From Bacteroidia bacterium (GTDB taxonomy: Bacteria; Bacteroidota; Bacteroidia; Bacteroidales; UBA932): a stretch of 9,080 nucleotides of DNA. The position numbers and the translations under genes were made by a program. The notes beneath the pieces were generated by a model. That model searched no databases and had not been told where the DNA came from. It saw only the letters and a program-made list of their open reading frames with translations. The stretch spans positions 1 to 9,080 of the forward strand of contig JAGKTT010000063.1 in assembly GCA_021153285.1 (NCBI GenBank). The letters are read 5' to 3'. Below, one piece after another: positions 1 through 7,630 of the stretch (the stretch's first letter is position 1; the number at the start of each line of letters is the position of its first letter).

Positions 1-705
1 GTTCTCCTTGATGTAGAGGCATCTGTGGACTGGACAGTTACTTCAAGCGCAGAGTGGCTTACAGTAGAGAAAGTTGACTCTCAGGTTAAGGCTACAGCAG
101 CAGCAAACTCTGCTTTTGCTCCAAGAACAGCAGTCGTGACTATCTCAGGTTTCGGTATTACAGCAGAATTCGAGGTTGCTCAGGATTCTCCATATGAACT
201 TAAGAATGCTGAGATTCTTGAGGACGGTTCAGTGAAGCTTGACGGTGCAGCTGGCGCAAGAATCAATATCAAGGAAGGTCTCCGCTATTTCACAGCAGTG
301 CTTTCTGTAAAGGAAATCAAGTTCGGTGATGAAGGTCAGTTCTGGTTCTTCAGCGAGACTGACGGTGACTTCGGTAACTGGATGTCAGTAGGTAAGCTCA
401 GACTTCGTACAAACAACGGTGCTGTAAGCAACTACAATAACACTGTTTATACAGATGACCTCTCTACTGAGACAATGAGCGCAACAACAAAGTACGAGTT
501 CACAGTAACTCCAGATGCTGAAACTCCAGGTAACGGTAAGTTCATCTTCGCAGTTGACAACTTTACTGTAGAGTCTCACTCATGGCTTAGCCCATTCGCA
601 GGAACTGATACAACATTCAACTGGTGGTTCGGTTTCTACTCATCAGTATCTGATGGTTCATACTACGTGATCGACTCTTGCACAATCACTCCAATCGCTG
701 AATAA
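1..705 (+). CDS. BACON-domain surface protein with C-terminal beta-sandwich, 5' end outside the window
   Basis: The reading frame is open from base 1 and ends at TAA 703-705, giving 234 visible residues; the start and signal peptide lie outside the window. Visible residues 1-60 fit the end of a BACON domain: a DWTVTSSAEWLTV strand pair, an N...R turn, then alternating strands ending in VAQDSP. BACON domains are Ig-like modules common in Bacteroidota glycan-utilisation proteins, where they act as spacers or binders. Residues about 66-234 form one beta-rich domain with many aromatics (QFWFF, NWWFGFY), which looks like a jelly-roll or concanavalin-like fold. The next gene has the same architecture, so the two are probably paralogues or functional partners. 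The likely role is a surface glycan-binding protein, by inference from context. No catalytic motif is visible. Confidence 0.8.
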   Translation, partial: VLLDVEASVDWTVTSSAEWLTVEKVDSQVKATAAANSAFAPRTAVVTISGFGITAEFEVAQDSPYELKNAEILEDGSVKLDGAAGARINIKEGLRYFTAVLSVKEIKFGDEGQFWFFSETDGDFGNWMSVGKLRLRTNNGAVSNYNNTVYTDDLSTETMSATTKYEFTVTPDAETPGNGKFIFAVDNFTVESHSWLSPFAGTDTTFNWWFGFYSSVSDGSYYVIDSCTITPIAE

Positions 706-720
706 TTGAAATAAATTATC

Positions 721-2074
721 ATGAGAAGATATTTGTTAAACTTCTGCGCAGCCTTAGCCCTGTTCACAGGGCTGAGCAGCTGCCAGCAGGAGGACGAAGG
801 ACCTATGAAGTGGGTCGACCTTCGCTATCGTGCGGAGGACAGCTACTCGCTTCCTTGGGAATCGCCTGAAGCGTTCAGCTTCCTGGTGAAAGAGTGACTA
901 TTGGGTAGGAAAGCTCATCACTGTCTATCAGAAGGGTAATGCCTACCTCGACGTAAAGGATGACGAGCAGTCTCTTGAGATCAGCGAGGAAGGCGGATCG
1001 CTCGAGTTTGCTGTCTCTGCAAACCAGAACTGGTCTGCTGTCGTGATCGAAGGCTCTGACTGGCTTTCTGTCACAGAAGGACAGACAGGTTCTCTTGATG
1101 GAAAGGTAGCTCTCTCGACTACTGAAAATACAGGTGAGAAGCGATACGGTGCTGTCTCTGTCCTCGACCGTCACGGCGAGGAGAGAGTTGTCGTAAAGGT
1201 TACTCAGAACGGTGTGCAGCTTGATCCTGCTACATTTGAGATCCGCGCAGCCTACAACCAGGATGCATATGAACTCAATGTGGTTTCAAATGCGGCTTGG
1301 AAGGCAGAGAAGACCGACGAGAAGGCAATGTGGCTCACAATTGAGAACCCTGAAAACACAGGTGAGGCAACTCTCCGCATTGCATTGAACACCAACGAAG
1401 GCACAACCCTCCGCAAGACTACGATCAGACTTACTACAATCGCAGCTCCTGGCGAGCCTGTGGTAGTGAGAGAGATCGTCCTCAAGCAGGCTTATCTCCA
1501 GACGCCTCAGCGTACAATCTTCAATGATGCTGAACTTGTTGACTGGTCGGCAGACAAGGGTGTCAATCCTGTTTACCTTGGTCCGCAGGGAACATACTTC
1601 GAGGCAACTTCATCTGGTTCGGTTTATGCCCGTCTTTACAGAAGCGGTATGCCAATGGGAACCCATACTTACAGATGGCATACGTTCTCACCTGATGCGC
1701 GTGTTCGTCTGTGGTGGACATTCGGTAACAACAACGAGATCAAGTACAACCTCAGAGGAAGCGGCGACGGTACAGGATATACCGAGATTTCAACATCTCC
1801 TTCGGGACCGGATGCTGATTTCGTAAACGTTGAAGGTGTTGATATGACTGTTCCTCACGAGATGACGGTGAAGTTCACTCCAAGTGAAATCAATGAGGGT
1901 TACTGCCACGTTCAGTTCATACTCGATGGAGTGGAGTTCCAGTCATTCGATACGGGAGATAACGCCGTTATGGAGTGTAAATGGCAGAAGGAAATAGGTA
2001 TTTACTTCGGATGCTATACAGGAAATGCAATCTGTGAGTGGTACGATTACACCGAGCCGTTCTCTTGGGAATAA
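721..2074 (+). pseudogene. BACON-repeat lipoprotein with C-terminal lectin-like domain, frameshifted near base 890
   Basis: ATG 721 starts a lipoprotein signal peptide, MRRYLLNFCAALALFTGLSSC, with lipobox LSSC (Cys21), followed by the acidic stretch QQEDEG, which fits surface export in Bacteroidota. This frame stops at TGA 895-897 after 58 codons. Homologous coding continues without a break in the +1 frame from 890 to TAA 2072-2074, and the corrected protein is about 450 residues. After the junction come the end of one BACON domain (VGKLITVYQKG), two further BACON-like domains (about 80-160 and 163-257), and a beta-rich domain (about 260-450) rich in Trp and Tyr. The junction joins the first strand of a BACON domain (AFSFLVK) almost directly to the last strand of one (SDYWVGKLITVYQKG), so most of a domain seems missing. 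This suggests an out-of-frame internal deletion or an assembly collapse rather than a single-base slip. It lies 15 bp after the previous gene, probably in the same operon. The likely role is a surface glycan-binding protein. If the frameshift is real, the downstream part lacks a signal peptide. Confidence 0.8.
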
Positions 2075-2100
2075 TGTGGGTATGATATAATTATGTATTG

Positions 2101-2144
2101 CAGAAAGTGGTTGTCCTGCGCTATGGTGGCCACTTTCTGTTTTT
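2101..2144 (+). terminator. Rho-independent terminator after the BACON operon
   Basis: A perfect 10-bp inverted repeat, CAGAAAGTGG (2101-2110) and CCACTTTCTG (2130-2139), can be extended inward by wobble pairs. It is followed at once by TTTTT (2140-2144). It lies 26 bp after the BACON gene stop and before the GH2 start. There is no matching A-run on the upstream side, so it works on the plus strand only. It separates the BACON unit from the GH2 unit. Confidence 0.85.
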
Positions 2145-2146
2145 CC

Positions 2147-2178
2147 GGTTTTATAAACCAAAATGATATATATAATTG
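2147..2178 (+). promoter_or_regulatory. Possible Bacteroidota-type promoter for the GH2 operon
   Basis: TATAATTG (2171-2178) differs from the Bacteroidota -7 consensus TAnnTTTG at one base. Upstream, GGTTTTATAAACC (2147-2159) is a near-palindrome overlapping the expected -33 area, but no clear TTTG is present. The position is sensible, after the terminator and 22 bp before the ATG at 2201, but the sequence match is weak. Confidence 0.3.
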
Positions 2179-2200
2179 TAGCATCCTTAATTTAAACATA

Positions 2201-4711
2201 ATGAAAAAGATACTTAGTTTTATTTTTGCCGCAGGTGTGATGGCAGCCTGCTCTGAGCCTGTGATTCTTGAAAATGGAGATCAGGTTCTTCTTGACAAAT
2301 GGACGCTTTCGCAGGATGGGGGCAATATGTCATTTGATGTTACCGTGCCTTCAACCGTAGCAGGTGTGCTTTACGATGAGGGAGTTCTGGGAACAGATCT
2401 TCTAGAAGGTCTGAACTATTATAATGCCGACAAGTCGGTTTTTGATACTCCTTGGACCTATAAGACAGCCTTCGATCTGGAAGTTGTCGAGGGACAGAAT
2501 TATGACCTTGTATTCAACGGCTTGAACTATTATGCTGACATCATTCTCAATGATGTATGCATTGCTTCGTCGGATACCACTTACGGTGTATTCATCCGCA
2601 GAGAATACAATGTGACAGATCTTCTGAAGAAGAACAATACTTTGGAAGTGAAGATCCGCAGAGCACAGTCAGGTGACCTGAATATCGGATTCGTTGACTG
2701 GAATCCTCGTCCGCTGGATGAGAGTATGGGTATTACTCAGACTGTGATGCTCAAGGCGTCTTCTGCTGTAAGCATCCAGGATGTATTCGTGATTCCTTCA
2801 CTTGATACAGAGGCATATGCCGAGGCTGACCTTGAAGTGCGAGTTACATTGAAAAACAATGAATCTGCTCCGGTCAGCGGTGAGATTGCCCTTGATCTTC
2901 AGGATGCCGGTGTATGCCGTGTACCTTTCAGCCTTGAGGCAGGTCAGGAAACAATCGTAAGCGTTACTCCTGAGCAGGCAGCGAACCTTCACGTAGAGAA
3001 TCCTCGCGTATGGTGGACTTATGATCTGGGAACTCCTGAACTCTATACACTCAACGCTACAGTCGAGACTGAAGGTGTCGTTTCTGACAGAATGGATGTG
3101 ACTTTCGGTATCAGAGAGATCACCAGCAAGCTCAACGAATATGGTTACAGACAGTTCATCCTCAATGGAAAGGATATCATTCTGAAGGGTGCAGGATGGA
3201 CAGATGATATCTTCCTCCGCGACACTCCTGAGTCAAATGAGAGACAGGTGAGATATGTGATCGATATGAATATGAACACAATCCGTTTCGAGAACATTTG
3301 GGGAAAGGATGACAATGTATATGATCTTTGTGACCGTCTTGGTGTTCTTGCTCTCGTGGGCTGGAGCTGCCAGTGGGAGTGGGAAAATTATTGCGGTCTT
3401 CCGGAAGTTCATCACATAGGTTGTATTGTTCAGCCAAAGGAAATCAATCTTGCTGCAAGATATTTCGAGGATCAGGTGATAAGACTTCATAATCACGCTT
3501 CCGTACTCGGATGGATGACAGGAAGTGACTGTGTTCCTATCTATGAGCTCGAAAAGCGTTATCTGGAGATTTACCAGAAGTATGATTACCGCCCTTACAT
3601 CAGCTCTGCAAAGAGCCTGAAGAGCGAGCTGACAGGATGGTCAGGAAGTAAGATGGCTGGTCCATATGAGTATGTAGGACCTGACTACTGGTACTTCGAT
3701 GTGACCAACGGTGGTGCCTTCGGATTCAATACAGAGACCGGTATCGGAGCCAATATTCCTCAGACAGAGTCACTTGTGAAGATGATTCCTGCCGATCAGC
3801 TCTGGCCTGTTTCAGAAGCTTGGAACAAGCATTGCACCACATCTACGACTGCGATGAACTCTATGGATGTCCTTACAGCCACAATGAACAACACTTACGG
3901 TGAGGCTGCTGATTTCAATGACTATGTCCGCAAGGGTCACGCATTGGACTATGATGCAACGCGTGCGATGTTCGAAGCTTTCCGTGTAAATATTCCGGTT
4001 TCTACAGGTATCATCCAGTGGATGCTCAATTCAGCCTGGCCATCGATCTATTGGCAGCTTTACGACTACTATGGAGTGCCTTGTGCCGCTTACTATGGAA
4101 CCAAGAAGGCTTGCGAGCCGCTTCAGCTCATCTATAACTACAAGGACAGCCACGTATATCTCGTGAACGAGGGTCTTTATGAAGGCGATGTAGAGGTTTC
4201 TGTCAAGGTTTATGATGATGCATCTGCTCTTCTTGGCGAGCAGGCAAAGACAGTCAAGACTTCATACCGCAATAATGTCGATGCATTCGATATGACGGCA
4301 TATGCAGGCAAGCCTCATTTCATCGCTCTTGAAGTAAAATGCAAGGATGGCAAAGTCATCGCTGACAATTTCTACTGCATCGCAGCTGAAAGAAACGTCT
4401 ATGACTGGGACAACTTCGACTGGTATATCACACCTATTAAGAAGCATTCTGATCTTCGTTTCGCATTTGCACAGCCTCAGGCAGAGGTTGCAATGGAGAC
4501 TTCTTATGATGACGGCGTCTACACAGTGACTTTGAAGAACAACTCAGATGTCGTTTCATATATGAATATTCTCAAGGCTAAGGATGCAGAGGGCAATATG
4601 ATTGTTCCTGCATACTGGAGCGATAACTTCTTCCCTCTCCTTCCTGGTCAGACAAAGACTGTGACCTGCAAGGCAGATGCAGCAGGAGCTAATATCGAGC
4701 TTGATAAGTAA
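2201..4711 (+). CDS. GH2 exo-beta-D-glucosaminidase-like lipoprotein
   Basis: This predicted 836-residue outer-membrane or periplasmic lipoprotein should remove glucosamine from the non-reducing end of chitosan-like or aminosugar oligosaccharides (EC 3.2.1.165 class). The start at 2201 is chosen because MKKILSFIFAAGVMAAC is a lipoprotein signal with lipobox MAAC (Cys17); the upstream in-frame ATG at 2093 would run through the terminator. The domains are an N-terminal GH2 sugar-binding sandwich (about 30-190), an Ig-like domain (about 195-305), a TIM barrel (about 310-640) and C-terminal Ig-like domains (about 645-836). The barrel carries WMTGSD with Ser442-Asp443, and GFNTETG with Glu512 as the likely nucleophile. 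The Ser-Asp pair in place of the usual GH2 Asn-Glu, and the block WMLNSAWPSIYWQLYDYYG (607-625), are known marks of the CsxA exochitosanase subfamily. The acid-nucleophile spacing (69 residues) is close to that of CsxA. The next gene starts 1 bp after the stop. An unusual mannosidase or glucosidase in the same GH2 branch remains possible. Confidence 0.88.
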   Translation: MKKILSFIFAAGVMAACSEPVILENGDQVLLDKWTLSQDGGNMSFDVTVPSTVAGVLYDEGVLGTDLLEGLNYYNADKSVFDTPWTYKTAFDLEVVEGQNYDLVFNGLNYYADIILNDVCIASSDTTYGVFIRREYNVTDLLKKNNTLEVKIRRAQSGDLNIGFVDWNPRPLDESMGITQTVMLKASSAVSIQDVFVIPSLDTEAYAEADLEVRVTLKNNESAPVSGEIALDLQDAGVCRVPFSLEAGQETIVSVTPEQAANLHVENPRVWWTYDLGTPELYTLNATVETEGVVSDRMDVTFGIREITSKLNEYGYRQFILNGKDIILKGAGWTDDIFLRDTPESNERQVRYVIDMNMNTIRFENIWGKDDNVYDLCDRLGVLALVGWSCQWEWENYCGLPEVHHIGCIVQPKEINLAARYFEDQVIRLHNHASVLGWMTGSDCVPIYELEKRYLEIYQKYDYRPYISSAKSLKSELTGWSGSKMAGPYEYVGPDYWYFDVTNGGAFGFNTETGIGANIPQTESLVKMIPADQLWPVSEAWNKHCTTSTTAMNSMDVLTATMNNTYGEAADFNDYVRKGHALDYDATRAMFEAFRVNIPVSTGIIQWMLNSAWPSIYWQLYDYYGVPCAAYYGTKKACEPLQLIYNYKDSHVYLVNEGLYEGDVEVSVKVYDDASALLGEQAKTVKTSYRNNVDAFDMTAYAGKPHFIALEVKCKDGKVIADNFYCIAAERNVYDWDNFDWYITPIKKHSDLRFAFAQPQAEVAMETSYDDGVYTVTLKNNSDVVSYMNILKAKDAEGNMIVPAYWSDNFFPLLPGQTKTVTCKADAAGANIELDK

Positions 4712-4712
4712 T

Positions 4713-5459
4713 ATGAAGAATTGTATTTCCTTTATAATCAGCATTCTGTCCGTAATGATTTCATATGGACAGAATGCTGTTCCTGTTATGGGAGAAGGTG
4801 TGTCGGTGTTTGACGTGGATGTGGAGGAGCTTTCAGGCCTTTGTTTCAATGAAGATGCTACTGAACTGCTTTCCTGCGGAGATCAGGGAGTAGTGAAGTC
4901 GATATCTTTTACAGGCAAGGTTAAGGATATCCTTGTTCAGGATGCTGATATGGAGGGTCTTACCATTGATCCAGCGACAGGTGACCTATATCTGGCCATT
5001 GAAGGCCGTCAGGAAATATATAGAATGGCGGCTCCGGGATATTCCTTGGCGGAATCTGTTTTTCCCGTAAAGGAAGCTGTCGAGAATAATTACAGGAACG
5101 GAGGTCTCGAGGCTGTGGAGTATTATAAGGAGGATATCCTTTTTGTAGGAAGCCAGACTGAGGCGAATCTGTGGCAGTATCGTTTCGATGGCACGATGAT
5201 CTCCAAGATCTCACTTTCATCCTTCGCCTCGGAAATTGCCGGACTCTGTTATGATCCTGTGGCCGATCATTTATGGGTTACAGACTCCAACAGATGTGCC
5301 ATCTACCTTTGCAGGACAGACGGAACTCTCCTGGCCACATATGAAGTTCCTTATATCGAAAATCTGGAATCGATATGTGTCGACCGTCAGAGAAACTGTG
5401 TCTGGGTCGGAAGCGACGAAGAGTCTCCTAAGCTTTATAAGTTAGACTTTACGTTCTGA
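4713..5459 (+). CDS. Exported SdiA-regulated/YjiK-like beta-propeller protein
   Basis: This 248-residue protein starts 1 bp after the GH2 stop (TAATATG), so translation is probably coupled. An in-frame ATG at 4677 lies inside the GH2 gene and is less likely, because the signal peptide MKNCISFIISILSVMISYGQ begins at 4713. At least five repeats of the form GLxxDxxxxxLWVxSxxxxxIYxxDxxG are visible: ELSGLCFNEDATELLSCGD (39-57), DMEGLTIDPATGDLYLAIEG (79-98), GLEAVEYYKEDILFVGS (131-147), EIAGLCYDPVADHLWVTDSN (174-193) and LESICVDRQRNCVWVGSDE (218-236). This pattern fits the SdiA-regulated (YjiK) family, whose biochemical function is not established; related propellers include phytase- and esterase-like proteins. 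It has no lipobox, so it is probably periplasmic. Linkage to GH2 suggests a role in handling the same substrate, which is inference. A 16-bp hairpin lies in the signal-peptide coding region. Confidence 0.8.
   Translation: MKNCISFIISILSVMISYGQNAVPVMGEGVSVFDVDVEELSGLCFNEDATELLSCGDQGVVKSISFTGKVKDILVQDADMEGLTIDPATGDLYLAIEGRQEIYRMAAPGYSLAESVFPVKEAVENNYRNGGLEAVEYYKEDILFVGSQTEANLWQYRFDGTMISKISLSSFASEIAGLCYDPVADHLWVTDSNRCAIYLCRTDGTLLATYEVPYIENLESICVDRQRNCVWVGSDEESPKLYKLDFTF
4739..4779 (+). repeat. Strong intragenic hairpin in the start region of the beta-propeller gene
   Basis: CAGCATTCTGTCC (4739-4751) and GGACAGAATGCTG (4767-4779) form a perfect 13-bp inverted repeat. One G-U pair and two A-T pairs extend it to 16 bp, with a 9-nt loop (4755-4763). 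It begins 26 bp after the ATG and overlaps signal-peptide codons. There is no T-run directly after it, so it is not a classical terminator. It may alter mRNA stability, processing or early translation between GH2 and this gene. Confidence 0.6.
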
Positions 5460-5474
5460 CGGCAGTCCTGTCAG
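5456..5474. terminator. Possible short bidirectional hairpin between convergent genes
   Basis: CTGAC (5456-5460) pairs with GTCAG (5470-5474), extended by a G-U and a G-C pair, with a 5-nt loop. The arms contain the stop codons of both convergent genes (TGA 5457-5459 on plus; TCA 5471-5473, read as TGA on minus). No good U-tract follows on either strand, so termination activity is uncertain. Confidence 0.3.
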
Positions 5475-7594
5475 AGAAGCATAGCTTTTCGAATATCATC
5501 TATATCCTGCTGGCTTACTCCTATGGCCAGCAGGTATTTTTCTACACATTCCGCGAATGTCGGGCTGCCGAAGTTCCATAGATATTTGCAGGCTGCTACG
5601 AAACTTCCCTCCTGTGTGCGGATATGCAGATAGGTGTCAGGATCTTCTTCCACCCACATACTCCAGTCCTTTGGAGAAAAATATGTCAATTCGTAGTCTT
5701 TGGATATGTCACCTTCCGATACTCCCAGAAGTCCAAGTATCAATATGGCCATAGTGCCTGTGCGGTCACGTCCTGCAGAGCAATGGATGAATACTGGCTT
5801 ATCCTCTCTGAGACATTGTGCAATGAATCCGAAGCATTCCTTTATTCCCGGCTGGTAGTCCCGCATCATTCCTCGGTATCCGTGAGGAAATCCAGGAGCG
5901 CAGAATGCGATGTCATCACCTACCGGAGACTTTGACGGTACGGATTCCTTTTCCCTGAGGTCAAGTTCTGCCTTGATTCCGGCCGCTCTGAATTCTTCTT
6001 TGCCCTTGCTGTCTATCCTATCCTCTACTCCACCGCCACGATACAGCTTGCGGTAAGCTACAGTCTTTCCATCCAGTGTCTTCCAACCGCCTAAGTCACG
6101 TGAGTTACGTACTTTCTTAGAAAAATATACCTGATGGATCGAGCCGGTGGTGTCGAATGAACCCTGATCAACAATATCTCCCGAGCTGTTCGTAACCATA
6201 TAATCATAATGGCTTCCGGGAACAAGATTTACCAGTTCCTGCTTGGTTGAGCCAGATTCCAGCTTGTATTCGCGGCTCCATTCATTGTCCCAAACCCGTA
6301 GCGTCATAGGCCCTTTTTCCGTATTTTCAGGCCATTTCAGATATACTGAAGGCGGAATGTCAGCTTCTCCGGGACCACCTCCTGGGAAGTTATATATCAA
6401 TGTATAAGAGTAGTCCCTGTCGCGGTATTGAACCTGATCCATAAAATCCTGCATATATTTATTTGTCACCAGGTAAGCCTCTCCGGTCTCATTCTCGTCC
6501 TTGAGGAGTCTTGTGGATATAGCCTTTGACAGAGTCCAGGAAGCGTCGTCAGCTTCGATGTTCCAGTACATTGCCCCCTTCAGTCCTCTGCTCTTCACAT
6601 AGTCTGCCTTCATACCTACCGAGGTCTCATCATCATAGCTGAGAACCATAGTGCCGGACGAATTTACAAGATATGGAACCATTGCGAGGTCATCCCATCG
6701 CTTGGTGTATCCTGTGGCCCGAATTTCATTGTAATCGACGCTTTCTGAAGTGAATTCCACTCCATCCCCGTGGCCGTAGAAAGGAATTCCAAGTACTATT
6801 TTTTCGAGTGGGACTCCGGCCTGATGATGGAGGTTTACAGATTCGTTACAGCTTCGCTTGGTCATAGGCGAAGTGTACAGGCCGGCATTGTGATATGGAG
6901 GTTTGCCCATATCGTATGTCATAATGTTAACGAAATTCAGATAATTTATCGCCGTCCTGAAGTCCACATATTTTGCATTGGCGGCAGATGCCATTGTGAG
7001 CAGCCTGTCATTTCCGAGAACTGCTCTGAGGTCGGCCAGAAGCAGATTGAAATTCTTTTTGTCGTTCGGAGATGACGAGATTCCCGCAGAACTGCTTGTC
7101 GGATATTCCCAGTCGAGGTCAATACCGTCCAGATTGTGCTTCTTTACAGCATCGAGGCAGTTCTTGCAGAAGTTCTTGCGATGAGTCGCATCTGCCGCCA
7201 TCTCGCTGAAATTGCCTGCACCCCAGCCTCCCACTGAAAGCAGCACCTTCAGGTCGGGATTCTTCTTTTTCAGGGCTGCTATCCTTGCCAGGCGGTCTTC
7301 TGCCTTGATGTCAAGACTCTCGAAATCGTCCTTGATGTGAGCGAAGGCATAGTTGATATGGGTCAGCAGGGACGGGTCCGGCATTGTCTTTTCCCAATAT
7401 GTGGCATATCCTACTATAATATATCCTTCTTCAGGAAGTGCAGGGGTTATCGGCTCTTCCTCTTCTGGTTTCTCCGTAGACGGCTTTTCTGTATTGTTAT
7501 ATGGCGGAGGAATCCAGAAGCCCGGATCTGGTTTGTCGCAAGAGCATAATGCCGTCATTAGGAGCGGAAGCAGGAGAATTGTCAGACGTTTCAT
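5471..7594 (-). CDS. GH18 glycosidase fused to a PtpB/LipA-type tyrosine phosphatase, lipoprotein
   Basis: This is one uninterrupted 707-residue frame. MKRLTILLLPLLMTALCSC is a lipoprotein signal (Cys19), followed by a Pro/Glu-rich linker (about 21-55). Residues about 57-365 are GH18: SVGG at 120-123, LDGIDLDWEYP with Asp156, Asp159, Asp161 and the proton donor Glu163, MTYDM at 225-229, and the closing-strand Trp344 in MYWNIEADD. GH18 enzymes cleave beta-1,4-GlcNAc bonds in chitin, or N-glycan cores, by substrate-assisted catalysis. Residues about 410-490 look like fibronectin type III. Residues about 495-707 form a Y_phosphatase3 domain: NSRDLGGW (497-504), a YRKLYRGG strand, and HCSAGRDRTG (604-613) with Cys605 and Arg611. 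This family contains Mycobacterium PtpB and Listeria LipA, which act on phosphotyrosine and phosphoinositides. All key residues are present in both halves, so both activities are plausible. The natural phosphatase substrate is unknown. The gene is convergent with the GH2 operon and divergent from the SDR gene. Substrate type (chitin, peptidoglycan-like or N-glycan) cannot be decided. Confidence 0.9.
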   Translation of the reverse strand: MKRLTILLLPLLMTALCSCDKPDPGFWIPPPYNNTEKPSTEKPEEEEPITPALPEEGYIIVGYATYWEKTMPDPSLLTHINYAFAHIKDDFESLDIKAEDRLARIAALKKKNPDLKVLLSVGGWGAGNFSEMAADATHRKNFCKNCLDAVKKHNLDGIDLDWEYPTSSSAGISSSPNDKKNFNLLLADLRAVLGNDRLLTMASAANAKYVDFRTAINYLNFVNIMTYDMGKPPYHNAGLYTSPMTKRSCNESVNLHHQAGVPLEKIVLGIPFYGHGDGVEFTSESVDYNEIRATGYTKRWDDLAMVPYLVNSSGTMVLSYDDETSVGMKADYVKSRGLKGAMYWNIEADDASWTLSKAISTRLLKDENETGEAYLVTNKYMQDFMDQVQYRDRDYSYTLIYNFPGGGPGEADIPPSVYLKWPENTEKGPMTLRVWDNEWSREYKLESGSTKQELVNLVPGSHYDYMVTNSSGDIVDQGSFDTTGSIHQVYFSKKVRNSRDLGGWKTLDGKTVAYRKLYRGGGVEDRIDSKGKEEFRAAGIKAELDLREKESVPSKSPVGDDIAFCAPGFPHGYRGMMRDYQPGIKECFGFIAQCLREDKPVFIHCSAGRDRTGTMAILILGLLGVSEGDISKDYELTYFSPKDWSMWVEEDPDTYLHIRTQEGSFVAACKYLWNFGSPTFAECVEKYLLAIGVSQQDIDDIRKAMLL

Positions 7595-7618
7595 AGTGAT
7601 AGTGTTCTCTTATAGCCA

Positions 7619-7626
7619 CAAATTTA
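7619..7626 (-). promoter_or_regulatory. -7 promoter element for the GH18-phosphatase gene
   Basis: On the minus strand TAAATTTG is an exact match to the Bacteroidota -7 consensus TAnnTTTG. It lies 24 bp upstream of the ATG at 7594, giving a short leader. No clear -33 TTTG is seen at the usual spacing. The palindrome TGAAATTTCA (7631-7640) lies just upstream, where a repressor could block the promoter. Confidence 0.45.
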
Positions 7627-7630
7627 GTTT

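Noticed and set aside
886..900. RF2-like programmed +1 frameshift in the BACON gene
   Set aside because: The stop is not in the slip position, there is no CUU-UGA type slippery codon or upstream stimulatory sequence, and the domain structure suggests missing sequence instead.
2093..2200. Upstream in-frame start for the GH2 gene at 2093
   Set aside because: It would translate through the Rho-independent terminator and bury the clear lipoprotein signal peptide that begins at 2201.
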